In this document: piece by piece, positions 43,700 to 52,056 of the stretch
How the letters are laid out: each line of letters opens with the position of its first letter
Numbering within the stretch: the stretch's first letter is position 1
NCBI RefSeq assembly: GCF_900631945.1
Contig: NZ_UZWE01000030.1
Coordinates: 124,001-188,000, forward strand
Direction: 5' to 3'
Origin: Paracoccus haematequi
GTDB lineage: Bacteria; Pseudomonadota; Alphaproteobacteria; Rhodobacterales; Rhodobacteraceae
Length of the DNA: 64,000 nt
Notes under the pieces: model-generated
What the model was told of the DNA's origin: nothing
Seen by the model: only the letters and a program-made list of their open reading frames with translations
The model's database searches: none
Program-made: the position numbers and the translations under genes

Positions 43700-45040
43700 T
43701 CACAACCGCCGCATCTGCGGCCGCCGCCAGCTTGCCCCCGGCTCGATCACCAGTTCGTGGATCGCCCAGACCAGAGCGTCCAGCCGGTCCGGCGACCCGC
43801 GTCCCTCGAAGCCGCGCACCGTCATCTGGCACATCTGGTCCTCCAGCGCGCCAAGCCCGCGCAGGTGCTTGACCCGCCCCTGCTCGTACAGCGCCGCGAC
43901 GGGTTCCGCCCGCAGCCCCTTGCCCCGGCCCGCCCGCAAGGCGCGGAACGGGACCAAGGGGTCCACCTGCCGGATCACGCTTTCCACCAGGTCGCCGCCC
44001 TGGTTCACCTCGGCCACCAGCCGCTCGGCGCCGTGGCGGTCCATCGCGGCGATGGCGGCGCGCGCCCAGTCCAGCGGCCCGCCCTTGATCGTGGCGTCCT
44101 CCAGCACATAGGCCCGCCAGTCGCCCGGCTCGCCCTCGGCCACGACGCCCGCGACCACGATGCCGCACTCGTCGCTGGCCTTTCCCGCCGTCACCGCCGG
44201 ATCGACCGCCACGACAACACGCGACAGCTTCGGCGCGCGTTCCACCCGGCAGCCCTCCAGCATCGCCGTGGTCCACAGCGCGCCTTCCACGTCGTCCAGC
44301 AACACGCCGTCCAGTTCCTGCCGCCCCAGCCGGGTGCCGCCATAACGCTGCGCCACCTCGGTCAGGAAGCTTTCCGCCAGATAGGCGCGGTTCGCATCCG
44401 TCGGCGCATGGGTCGTGACCGCGGACGCATTGCCCAGGATCCGCTTCAGCACCCCCACATTGCGCGGCGTGGTCGTAACGACCTGCTGCGGATGCTCGCC
44501 CAGGCGCAGCGCGAATTGCAGCATGTCCCAGACATCCTCGGACTTCTTCCACTTGGCCAACTCGTCGGCCCAGGCCGCGTCGAACTGCGGCCCGCGCAAG
44601 GCCTCGGGCTCATGCGCGGAATAGACGGTGGCCGTCGCGCCATTGGCCCAGACCAGCCGCTTGCGCCCGGCCTCCCAGACGGGGCGCCGGTCGGGCGGAG
44701 AACAGGCCAGGATGCCGCTTTCGCCGAACACCATCACCTCGCGCACCTGGTCGAAGGTCTCGCCCACCAGGGCGACGCGGTGGCACCGGCCGGGTGCGGC
44801 GGCGGTCGGTCCCTCGACCATCCGCCGCACCCATTCGGACCCGGCGCGGGTCTTGCCCGCGCCGCGCCCGCCCATGATGACCCAGGTCTTCCAGTCGCCC
44901 TCGGGGGGCAGTTGGTGCGGCAGGGCCCAGAACTCGAACAGCCAGGGCAGCGCCATCAGCGCGTTTTCCGACAGCCCGCCCAGGAAGGCGTCAACGTCCT
45001 GAGGCGCGGCGGAGGCAAGCCAGGCGGCGCCCGATTTCAT
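43700..45040 (-). CDS. GTA large terminase subunit (g2)
   Basis: The 446-residue packaging motor has an N-terminal ATPase with Walker A GGRGAGKT (57-64) and a Walker B-like FDAAWADELAK. A C-terminal nuclease follows, with VVVAVDPAVTAG and acidic VAEVNQGGDLVESV. It fills heads with host DNA. The ATG at 45040 gives a 50-base overlap with g1; upstream in-frame codons exist, so the exact start is uncertain. Confidence 0.94.
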   Translation of the reverse strand: MKSGAAWLASAAPQDVDAFLGGLSENALMALPWLFEFWALPHQLPPEGDWKTWVIMGGRGAGKTRAGSEWVRRMVEGPTAAAPGRCHRVALVGETFDQVREVMVFGESGILACSPPDRRPVWEAGRKRLVWANGATATVYSAHEPEALRGPQFDAAWADELAKWKKSEDVWDMLQFALRLGEHPQQVVTTTPRNVGVLKRILGNASAVTTHAPTDANRAYLAESFLTEVAQRYGGTRLGRQELDGVLLDDVEGALWTTAMLEGCRVERAPKLSRVVVAVDPAVTAGKASDECGIVVAGVVAEGEPGDWRAYVLEDATIKGGPLDWARAAIAAMDRHGAERLVAEVNQGGDLVESVIRQVDPLVPFRALRAGRGKGLRAEPVAALYEQGRVKHLRGLGALEDQMCQMTVRGFEGRGSPDRLDALVWAIHELVIEPGASWRRPQMRRL

Positions 45041-45416
45041 CTCGTGCCGCGTCAAGGTCGAGGCTGCCTCCTCCGACCGCGCCGGCGATATCCTTGCGTA
45101 ACTTGTCAACCCTGTTCCTTTCCGCCATCAAAAGGCCGACCGCCTCGCGGACGACCTTTGCGGTTTGCATGGCTTCCTTCAGCTCGGCGGGATCGACGGC
45201 CCCACTCTGCCGGGCCTCCAACGCGGCCTCGTGACGTTTCAAATCCTTGACATAGGACCAGAACAACCCTTCGGCGACGGCAATGGCCTCGCTGGGGTCC
45301 ATGCCTGCCTCCGCACTCGCAACCGGCTTCACGTCCGGCGCGGCCGGGTTCCGCCCGGCCGCGAACGGTCCTTCGGGATCACCGATGCCGATCCCGCGCC
45401 ATTCCATATCGTTCAT
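44991..45416 (-). CDS. GTA small terminase-like protein (g1)
   Basis: The 141-residue protein has a central helical region (SEAIAVAEGLFWSYVKDLKRHEAAL and VVREAVGLLMAERNRVDKLRKDI). It is the first gene of the cluster, at the position of the RcGTA small terminase. The ATG at 45416 has AGGA eight bases upstream. An in-frame ATG at 45512 coincides with the predicted transcription start and would add 32 residues through the leader terminator; this is less likely. Confidence 0.85.
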   Translation of the reverse strand: MNDMEWRGIGIGDPEGPFAAGRNPAAPDVKPVASAEAGMDPSEAIAVAEGLFWSYVKDLKRHEAALEARQSGAVDPAELKEAMQTAKVVREAVGLLMAERNRVDKLRKDIAGAVGGGSLDLDAARDEIGRRLACLRRASGR

Positions 45417-45464
45417 GCAAACTGTCCTGCCTCGTGTCCTGTCCGCACGAGCCGAAAAATGAAA

Positions 45465-45494
45465 AAGCGGCCCAAGGGTTGCCCCCGGCCGCTT
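45465..45494 (-). terminator. Leader terminator/attenuator of the GTA cluster
   Basis: On the minus strand AAGCGGCC pairs with GGCCGCTT across a 14-base loop and is followed by TTTCATTTTTC. It lies about 18 bases after the predicted transcription start and 49 bases before the g1 ATG. Confidence 0.8.
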
Positions 45495-45518
45495 GCCCAC
45501 TTCTCCCAGCATGGAAAG

Positions 45519-45547
45519 GTTCTACCCCAGGGCGTTCGGTAAGTCAA
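45519..45547 (-). promoter_or_regulatory. Candidate sigma-70 promoter of the GTA cluster
   Basis: On the minus strand TTGACT (45547-45542) is followed after 17 bases by TAGAAC (45524-45519). The first base seven positions downstream is the A of an ATG at 45512. This near-consensus promoter is the only good one seen between the 152-residue gene and g1. Confidence 0.6.
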
Positions 45548-45683
45548 TCGCTAAACCGGGGCGCGCACGGTGCAGGCTTTGTTATCCATTCCGAACAAAG
45601 GCTTGCCCTGCGCAACACCCCTGCGCAACACCCGTCCTTCCCCGCGAAACAACCCGCCCGGAAAGCGCAACGGGGATTCGGTT

Positions 45684-46142
45684 TCAGGCGTCCTTCGTGC
45701 CCTTGCCGCGCGGCGCCTTGCCCTGTCCCTGGCTCTTTGCCTCGGTCGCGGCGGCGATGGCGTTGGCGGCCTCGTCCTGCATCTTCTGGGCGAATCCCAC
45801 CATCTGCGCGGCATAGGCCTCGGCCCATTCCGGCAGATGCCCCGATTTCAGCGCGGCGGCGCGCATTTCCTCGCCCTTCTCGCGGATCTTCTCGAACTGC
45901 TCCTCCCAGGCGTTCTGCATCGCCTGCCACTGGTTGCGGACATTCTCGCCCGCTTCCTCGAAATAGCCTCTGAACTGGCGGTTCATCTCGTCCTGGCGTT
46001 GCAGGGCGGTTTCCTGCCATTTGCGGGCGCTTGCCAGCATCTCGTCGTTGCGGCTGTTCAGGTCGTCCTGCCATTCGGCCACGCGCTTTTCATAGGTGCG
46101 CGCATTTTCGGCCAGGGTCGAAAACATGTCGGACAGTTTCAT
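45684..46142 (-). CDS. Phasin-like coiled-coil hypothetical protein
   Basis: The 152-residue protein is almost entirely helical and rich in Glu, Gln and Arg (about 10-130), with repeated amphipathic segments such as LNSRNDEMLASARKWQETALQRQDEMN. The C-terminal tail is basic (GQGKAPRGKGTKD). It resembles phasins and other granule- or membrane-binding helix proteins, but I do not recognise the family. It lies upstream of the GTA promoter with no visible functional tie, and it is separated from mltG by a terminator. Confidence 0.7.
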   Translation of the reverse strand: MKLSDMFSTLAENARTYEKRVAEWQDDLNSRNDEMLASARKWQETALQRQDEMNRQFRGYFEEAGENVRNQWQAMQNAWEEQFEKIREKGEEMRAAALKSGHLPEWAEAYAAQMVGFAQKMQDEAANAIAAATEAKSQGQGKAPRGKGTKDA

Positions 46143-46190
46143 GGCTCATCCTCCTGCAAGGCGATGGCCGGGCGCGATCCGCGCCACGAA

Positions 46191-46234
46191 AAAGCCCGCC
46201 CTTGCCTGCAATGCTGCGCAACGGGACGGGCTTT
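46191..46234 (-). terminator. Intrinsic terminator of the fabF-mltG operon
   Basis: On the minus strand AAAGCCCG and CGGGCTTT form the lower stem with an internal mismatch and further GC pairs, followed by TTTTTCG. It lies 29 bases past the mltG stop. Confidence 0.7.
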
Positions 46235-46262
46235 GTCAAATGCCCCGAACGGTTTGCGGCGC

Positions 46263-47447
46263 TCAGCCGTCGCCCTGGACCGGACTTGTCGGATCGCCGC
46301 CCTGCTGCCGCTCGATCTCGCGCCAGCGGGCGACGGCCGCGTTGTGCTCCTCCAGCGTGCGGGAAAACGTGTGCCCGCCCGTCCCGTCGGCGACGAAGAA
46401 GACGTAATCCGTGCTGTCGGGATTCAGCGCCGCATGGATCGCCGCGCGGCCCGGATTGGCGATGGGCGTCGGCGGCAGCCCGTCCACGCGATAGGTGTTA
46501 TAGGGCGTCCGCGCCGCCAGTTCCGACCGCCGCAACCCGCGATCCAGAACCCCCTGCCCGTTGGTGATGCCATAGATCACCGTGGGATCCGTCTCCAGCC
46601 GCATCCCGCGTTCCAGCCGGTTGACGAAGACGCTGGCGACCTGCGCCCGCTCGTCCGCCACGCCGGTCTCCTTCTCCACGATCGAGGCCATGATCAGCGC
46701 CTCCTCGGGCGTCTCGTAGGGCAGGCCGAAAGGCCGCGCCTCCCATTCCTCGGCCAGGATCGCCGCCTGCCGCTGCGCCATCTCGGCCAGCAACGCCGAA
46801 CGGCTGCGGCCCTTCTCGACCTCATAGGTGTCGGGCGCAAGGCTGCCCTCGGCCGGGATGTCCTCGACCTCGCCGGTCAGAAAGGGCGCGGCCTTCAGAG
46901 CCTCGACCACCTGCCAGCTGGTCACGCCCTCGGCCATGACGACGCGCAGCCGCGCGCCGGGCTTTTCGACCGCAACCGAGATCGCCTCGGGCGATTCCTC
47001 GGTCGCGGGGTTGAACCGCGCCATTTCCTCGAAGGCGCCGGTGTCGGGGTTCATGTCGCGCAGCAGCACGGTGTTCTCGCGCACGCCCACGCGCACCAGA
47101 ACCTCGGTCCCGCAGGTCGATGGCCCGCCCGCCGTGATCACCCCGACGATCTGTTCCATGCTGGCATGGGGCGGCACCAGATAGCTGCCGAATTTCAGAT
47201 CCCGCGCCTTGTCCAGATAGTCTGTCCCGGCCCGAAAGACATAGGAATTGCTGATCGCCCCCTGCTCCACCAGTTGCTGGCTGACCGCGTTCAGGCTGGC
47301 GCCGGGCGCCACCTGCACGCATTGCGCGACCGCGCTCGGCCCCGGCCCGCTGAACTGGTGCTTGGCCCAGGCCACCGCCGCCGCCGCCGCGATCAGCATC
47401 ACGATCAGCAGCGTCAGGAAGTTTGACGCGATATTGCGCCAGATCAT
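46263..47447 (-). CDS. mltG: Endolytic murein transglycosylase MltG
   Basis: The 394-residue inner-membrane protein has an N-terminal transmembrane helix (about 8-29) and a YceG domain. The catalytic Glu lies in MASIVEKETGVADERAQVASVFVNRL, followed by TDPTVIYG and GLPPTPIANPGRAAI. It cuts nascent glycan strands and so sets their length. It overlaps fabF by four bases (ATGA), a common pairing in alphaproteobacteria. Confidence 0.94.
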   Translation of the reverse strand: MIWRNIASNFLTLLIVMLIAAAAAVAWAKHQFSGPGPSAVAQCVQVAPGASLNAVSQQLVEQGAISNSYVFRAGTDYLDKARDLKFGSYLVPPHASMEQIVGVITAGGPSTCGTEVLVRVGVRENTVLLRDMNPDTGAFEEMARFNPATEESPEAISVAVEKPGARLRVVMAEGVTSWQVVEALKAAPFLTGEVEDIPAEGSLAPDTYEVEKGRSRSALLAEMAQRQAAILAEEWEARPFGLPYETPEEALIMASIVEKETGVADERAQVASVFVNRLERGMRLETDPTVIYGITNGQGVLDRGLRRSELAARTPYNTYRVDGLPPTPIANPGRAAIHAALNPDSTDYVFFVADGTGGHTFSRTLEEHNAAVARWREIERQQGGDPTSPVQGDG

Positions 47448-48706
47448 TCCCGGACCTTCCCGAGGACCAGCGAGGCGTTGGTGCCGCCAAAGCCGAAGCT
47501 GTTGGACAGCGCCACATCGACGCGCCGCCGCACCGCCGCATTCGCCGCCAGATCCAGCTGCGGCTCGACCGCCGGATTGTCCAGGTTGATCGTCGGCGGG
47601 CAGATCTGGTCGCGGATCGCCAACGCGCAGAAGATCGCCTCGACCGCGCCCGCCGCGCCCAGCAGATGCCCGATGCTGGACTTGGTGGACGACATCACCA
47701 CGTTCTTCGCGTGATCACCCAGCAGCCGTTCCACCGCGCCCAACTCGATGGTGTCGGCCATGGTGCTGGTGCCATGGGCGTTGATGTAATCGACCGCCGA
47801 AGGCTCCAGCCCGGCATTCTTCAGCGCGTTGCGCATCGCCCGGAAACCGCCATCGCCATCCTCGCTGGGGGCGGTGATGTGATAGGCGTCGCCCGACAGC
47901 CCATAGCCCAGAACCTCGGCATAGATTTTGGCCCCGCGCGCCTTGGCGTGCTCGTACTCCTCCAGCACCACGCAGCCCGCGCCCTCGCCCATCACGAACC
48001 CGTCCCGGTCCGCATCATAGGGGCGGCTGGCCGCCTGCGGATCGTTGTCGCGCTTGGTGGACAGCGCCTTGCAGGCGTTGAAGCCCGCGATGCCGATCTC
48101 GCTGATCGGGCTTTCCGCGCCGCCTGCGACCATCACATCGGCATCGCCCAGCATGATCAGCCGCGCCGCGTCGCCGATGGCATGCGCCCCGGTGGAACAG
48201 GCCGTCACGACCGCATGGTTCGGCCCCTTGAAGCCGAAGCGGATGCTGACCTGCCCCGAGACCAGGTTGATCAGCGCCCCCGGAATGAAGAAGGGCGAGA
48301 CCCGCTTCGGCCCGCGCTCCTTGATCAGCACCGCCGTTTCGGCGATGCTGGTCAGCCCGCCGATCCCCGACCCGATCATCACGCCGGTGCGCTCGCGGTC
48401 TTCCTCGGTGGCGGGTTCCCAGCCGGAATCCTTCACCGCCTGTTCCGCCGCGGCCATGCCGTACAGGATGAAGTCGTCGACCTTGCGCCGGTCCTTCGGC
48501 TCCATCCAGTCGTCGGGGTTGAAGGTGCCGTCGCTGCCATCGCCGAAAGGGATTTCACAGGCGTATTTCGTCACCACGTCCTTGGGATCGAAGCGCGTGA
48601 TCGGCCCGGCGCCGGACTGCCCGGCCAGCAGACGTTCCCACGTCGCCTCGACGCCGCAGGCTAGCGGTGTGACCATCCCCAATCCGGTGACAACAACCCT
48701 GCGCAT
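47444..48706 (-). CDS. fabF: Beta-ketoacyl-ACP synthase II FabF
   Basis: The 420-residue thiolase-fold enzyme has the nucleophile Cys170 in VTACSTGAHAIG and catalytic histidines in NAHGTSTMADT and SSTKSSIGHLLGAAG. It elongates acyl chains in fatty acid synthesis. I chose the ATG at 48706, eight bases after AAGGA; the GTG at 48712 is too close to that site. The usual acpP is not upstream here, so fabF-mltG forms a separate unit. Confidence 0.95.
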   Translation of the reverse strand: MRRVVVTGLGMVTPLACGVEATWERLLAGQSGAGPITRFDPKDVVTKYACEIPFGDGSDGTFNPDDWMEPKDRRKVDDFILYGMAAAEQAVKDSGWEPATEEDRERTGVMIGSGIGGLTSIAETAVLIKERGPKRVSPFFIPGALINLVSGQVSIRFGFKGPNHAVVTACSTGAHAIGDAARLIMLGDADVMVAGGAESPISEIGIAGFNACKALSTKRDNDPQAASRPYDADRDGFVMGEGAGCVVLEEYEHAKARGAKIYAEVLGYGLSGDAYHITAPSEDGDGGFRAMRNALKNAGLEPSAVDYINAHGTSTMADTIELGAVERLLGDHAKNVVMSSTKSSIGHLLGAAGAVEAIFCALAIRDQICPPTINLDNPAVEPQLDLAANAAVRRRVDVALSNSFGFGGTNASLVLGKVRE

Positions 48707-48795
48707 CCGCACTGTCCTTCAAGCTGCAAATTCGTTCCGGCCCTGATACACGCAGCGGCAGATCCACGCAACGCCGCGGCTACCGACCGGCAGCT

Positions 48796-48852
48796 CTTTG
48801 CATTGGACCTCAAATATCCCACAGGGGGTCTGGGGGACGTGAAGTCCCCCAG
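48796..48852. repeat. REP-like intergenic element, copy C
   Basis: CTTTGCATTGGACCTCAAAT on the plus strand (core AAATATCC at 48812-48819) is followed by the 9-base hairpin CTGGGGGAC/GTCCCCCAG with a five-base loop (48830-48852). It lies 19 bases past the stop of the minus-strand kinase gene. The position and order match copies A and B. Confidence 0.6.
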
Positions 48853-48870
48853 CGATCGCGGGACGCAAGC

Positions 48871-49884
48871 CTAGACCAACCCCTCGGCCCGGAAATCCGC
48901 CCGCAGGTCGCGTTCAGGCCTCGGCCCCACATGCCCGATCACCTCGGCCGCCGCGATGCAGCCCATCCGTCCCGCCACGGCCAGCGGCGCGCCCAGGGCC
49001 AGGCCATAGATCAGCCCGGCGGCGAACTGGTCCCCCGCCCCGGTCGCGTCCACCGGCACGACCCGATGCACCGGCGCCGTCACGCGCTCGCCCTCGCGGA
49101 TCAGGATCGCGTCATCGCCCGAACGGGTGCAGATCACCGTGCCGCAATCCGCCGCCGCCAGACGCAGCGCCTCCTCCAGATCCTCGACCTGATACAGCGA
49201 CTGCCATTCATGGACATTGCCGATCACGTAATCCATCGGCCCCGCCACCAGCCGCCGGAAATCCGCGCGGTGGCGGTCCACGCAGAAGGGATCGGACAGC
49301 GCGATCCCCGCCTGCCCGCCCGCCTCGTGGCAGGACCGCGCGGCCTTCAGGAACGCCTCCTTCCCCTTGGGCTTGTCGAACAGGTATCCTTCCAGGAACA
49401 GCCACCCGGCCCCTTGGAACACCGCAGGGTTCACATCGTCCGGCCCCAGTTCGGCCGAAATCCCCAGATAGGTGTTCATCGACCGCTCGCCATCCGGCGT
49501 CACGAAGATGATGCTGCGCGAGGTGGGCAGTTGCTCGCCCGCGACAGGAGGGTTCACGAACACCGTTCCCGCCGCCTCGGTCTGCTCGGCATAGGACAAG
49601 CCCAGCGGATCGTCCGCCACCCGGCCGATGAAGGCCGTCCGCAGCCCCAGCATTCCGATCCCGGCCAGCGTGTTCGCCACCGACCCGCCGGGCACCAGCC
49701 GCGACTGCGCCCGCCCCGGCCCGTGGTCGTCCGCCTGCGCGGCCATCAGATATTCCGACCGCTCGCGCTCGATCAGCTGCATGATTCCCTTGCGGATCCC
49801 CAGCGCGGCCAGCCGGTCGTCATCGGTGGGCGAGATCACGTCCATCACCGCATTGCCGATACCGATCACGTAAGGGGTGGTCAT
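48871..49884 (-). CDS. PfkB family kinase, adenosine kinase-like
   Basis: The 337-residue ribokinase-fold enzyme shows the substrate motif VPGGSVANTLAGIGML and the ATP/catalytic motif VDATGAGDQFAAGLIYGL. Its IGIGNAVMDVI opening and large insert resemble the bacterial adenosine kinase-like group. It phosphorylates a nucleoside or sugar; adenosine is the best guess. Its ATG overlaps the nth stop by four bases, so nth and the kinase form one transcript. Confidence 0.82.
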   Translation of the reverse strand: MTTPYVIGIGNAVMDVISPTDDDRLAALGIRKGIMQLIERERSEYLMAAQADDHGPGRAQSRLVPGGSVANTLAGIGMLGLRTAFIGRVADDPLGLSYAEQTEAAGTVFVNPPVAGEQLPTSRSIIFVTPDGERSMNTYLGISAELGPDDVNPAVFQGAGWLFLEGYLFDKPKGKEAFLKAARSCHEAGGQAGIALSDPFCVDRHRADFRRLVAGPMDYVIGNVHEWQSLYQVEDLEEALRLAAADCGTVICTRSGDDAILIREGERVTAPVHRVVPVDATGAGDQFAAGLIYGLALGAPLAVAGRMGCIAAAEVIGHVGPRPERDLRADFRAEGLV

Positions 49885-50543
49885 GCGGTCTTCTCCTCAT
49901 AGGGGCACAGATCGTAAATCGGACAGACCGCGCAGCGCGGGCGGCGCGCCTGGCAGATATAGCGGCCGTGCAGGATCAGCCAGCGATGGGCATCCTGCTG
50001 GAAGCGGGCGGGCACGTTGTCCTCGATAGCGCGCTCGACCTCCTCGACATCGCGGCCGGGCGCGATGCGGGTGCGGTTGCCGACGCGGAAGATATGCGTA
50101 TCGACGGCCTGCGCCGGAAAATGAAAGGCGCTGTTCAGCACCACATTGGCGGTCTTGCGCCCGACGCCCGGCAGGCTCATCAGCGCCGCGCGGCTGTCGG
50201 GAACCTCGCCGCCGAACTCCTCGACCAGGATGCGCGACAAGGCGATCACGTTCTTCGCCTTCTGGCGGAACAGGCCGATGGTCTTGACATGCTCGGTCAC
50301 GCCCTCAAGCCCCAGATCCAGCATCTTCTGCGGCGTGTCGGCCACGGCGAACAGGCCCCTGGTGGCCTTGTTGACGCCCACATCCGTGGCCTGCGCCGAC
50401 AGCGCCACCGCCACCACCAGCGTGAAGGGGTTGGAAAAGACCAGCTCGGTCTCGGGCTGCGGATTGGCCTCGGCCAGGCGCGAAAAGATCGCGACCTGCT
50501 GGGCAAAGGGCAAGGGCTGCGGCAGACGGCGGGGCTGGACCAT
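49881..50543 (-). CDS. nth: Endonuclease III (Nth)
   Basis: The 220-residue DNA glycosylase/AP lyase has the helix-hairpin-helix LPGVGRKTANV with catalytic Lys130, the catalytic Asp148 in VDTHIFRVGNR, and a 4Fe-4S loop of C-x7-C-x2-C-x5-C near residues 195-211. It removes oxidised pyrimidines. I chose the ATG at 50543; longer in-frame readings cover the promoter region of the divergent lipoprotein gene. Confidence 0.96.
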   Translation of the reverse strand: MVQPRRLPQPLPFAQQVAIFSRLAEANPQPETELVFSNPFTLVVAVALSAQATDVGVNKATRGLFAVADTPQKMLDLGLEGVTEHVKTIGLFRQKAKNVIALSRILVEEFGGEVPDSRAALMSLPGVGRKTANVVLNSAFHFPAQAVDTHIFRVGNRTRIAPGRDVEEVERAIEDNVPARFQQDAHRWLILHGRYICQARRPRCAVCPIYDLCPYEEKTA

Positions 50544-50750
50544 GGCCCGATGCTTTTGGCCGTCCTCGCCCGGCAATGCAAGCCCGGCCCGGCCCCGACC
50601 CGGCGACCAGAGGTTTTTTCTGCCAATCCAGCATCTTCCACGCAGCCGTGACTTTCCTTTCCCCCGGAACTGGGCCAGCGTCGGCGCGTTGGGCGGCAAC
50701 CGGAAATTTGCCGCATGATCAAAGCCGCAAGACCAGGAAAGGGAAATTCC

Positions 50751-51410
50751 ATGAACCTTCGCGTCACCACCATCCTCGCCAGCGCCGGCCTTGTCGCCCT
50801 TGGCGCCTGCGCCCCAACCGACGGCACCGGCACGACCGGGATGAGCCGCACCCAGCAAGGCGCCCTGGCCGGGGCCGCCGTCGGCGCCGTCCTGGCGGGC
50901 ACCCGCGACAGCGACAGCAACAACCAGGGCCGGGACGCCGCGCGCGGCGCGATCCTGGGCGCGGCGGCGGGCGCCATCGCGGGCAACATTCTCGACCGTC
51001 AGGCCCAGGCGCTGCAACAGTCCGTCAGCAGCAACGTCCAGGTCGTGAACCGGGGCGACCACCTGCAAGTCATCCTGCCCGAGGGCATCCTGTTCGCCAC
51101 CGATTCCGCTGCCGTCACCGGCCAGGCGCAGAACGACCTCTATGCCGTGGCGCGCAACCTGAACCAGTATCCGAACAGCCGCGTCCAGGTCGTTGGCCAC
51201 ACCGACAACACCGGGTCGGCCGCGCATAACATGGACCTGTCGCAGCGCCGCGCCCAGTCGGTCGCCAGCATCCTGACCGCCGCAGGCGTGGCCCCGGCCC
51301 GCCTGACCGCCACCGGGCAGGGCTTCAACCAGCCGGTCGCATCCAACAACACCGCCGCAGGCCGCGCCCAGAACCGGCGGGTCGAAATCCTGATCTGGCC
51401 GACCCGCTGA
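50751..51410 (+). CDS. OmpA-family lipoprotein (YiaD/Pal type)
   Basis: The 219-residue outer-membrane lipoprotein has a signal with lipobox LGAC (about residues 17-20). A glycine-rich membrane-interacting region (ALAGAAVGAVLAG and GAILGAAAGAIAGN) precedes an OmpA peptidoglycan-binding domain (about 95-219) with VVGHTDNTGSAAHNMDLSQRRAQSV. It anchors the outer membrane to the cell wall. AGGAAAGGG precedes the ATG at 50751. A strong terminator follows. Confidence 0.93.
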   Translation: MNLRVTTILASAGLVALGACAPTDGTGTTGMSRTQQGALAGAAVGAVLAGTRDSDSNNQGRDAARGAILGAAAGAIAGNILDRQAQALQQSVSSNVQVVNRGDHLQVILPEGILFATDSAAVTGQAQNDLYAVARNLNQYPNSRVQVVGHTDNTGSAAHNMDLSQRRAQSVASILTAAGVAPARLTATGQGFNQPVASNNTAAGRAQNRRVEILIWPTR

Positions 51411-51427
51411 TCGCCACCCCGCAACGC

Positions 51428-51457
51428 AAAACCCCCGGTCGCAGGACCGGGGGTTTT
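51428..51457 (+). terminator. Strong intrinsic terminator
   Basis: AAAACCCCCGGTC pairs perfectly with GACCGGGGGTTTT over 13 bases around a four-base loop and runs into TTTTTT. It ends the OmpA-family gene and faces the atpF 3' end, so it may serve both strands. Confidence 0.9.
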
Positions 51458-51495
51458 TTCGTGATCACTGTCCGAATATCACCGTCCGAATGCCG

Positions 51496-52056
51496 TCAGT
51501 TCAACCGACGCGCCACGTCCTCGATGGCTTCGTCGATCCCGGCCGACCGCTGGCCAGCGCCCACCTGCTGCGCCAGCAGGCTGGAGGCCGCCGCGACCGC
51601 AGCCTGCACCGCCCGGTCGCGCACGGCACGCACCGCATCGGCCTCGGCGCTGGCGATCTGATCCTCGGCCCCCTTCAGGCGGCGTTCGATCGAGGTCTTC
51701 AGGTCGGCCTTGGCCTTGGCGGCCTGGGCCTCGGCCTCGCGCTTGGCATTGGCGACGATCTGATCGGCCTGGCCCGCCACCTCGCGCTGGCGGCGCTCAT
51801 AGCTGGCATAGATCTCCTGCGCTTCCTCGCGCAGGCGCTTGGCCTCGTCCAAGTCGCGGCGGATGCCCGCAGCGCGGCTGTCCAGCAACGCGCCGATCCG
51901 GGCGGGCACCTTGAAATACAGCAGCACGCCCACGAAAACCAGGAACGACACCAGCACGATGAAGTCCGTGTTCCGCAACGAGAAGAACGGGCCCGACGCG
52001 GCGGCGGCCGGTCCGGCGGCCAGAACCGTGGCGGCAAGAAGGGAAAGTTTCTTCAC
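51496..52056 (-). CDS. atpF: ATP synthase F0 subunit b
   Basis: The 186-residue protein has an N-terminal hydrophobic region and a membrane helix ([19 protein letters not shown], about 33-51), then a long charged coiled coil forming the peripheral stalk. It overlaps the b' gene by four bases. It is the last gene of the F0 operon; F1 genes are not in the window. Confidence 0.93.
   Translation of the reverse strand: MKKLSLLAATVLAAGPAAAASGPFFSLRNTDFIVLVSFLVFVGVLLYFKVPARIGALLDSRAAGIRRDLDEAKRLREEAQEIYASYERRQREVAGQADQIVANAKREAEAQAAKAKADLKTSIERRLKGAEDQIASAEADAVRAVRDRAVQAAVAAASSLLAQQVGAGQRSAGIDEAIEDVARRLN

Noticed and set aside
30638..45416. Complete prophage
   Set aside because: There is no integrase, repressor, replication or lysis gene, and gene order is that of RcGTA, so it is a gene transfer agent cluster.
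50544..51227. N-terminal extension of endonuclease III
   Set aside because: It is antisense to the OmpA-family lipoprotein gene, and normal length is reached from the ATG at 50543.
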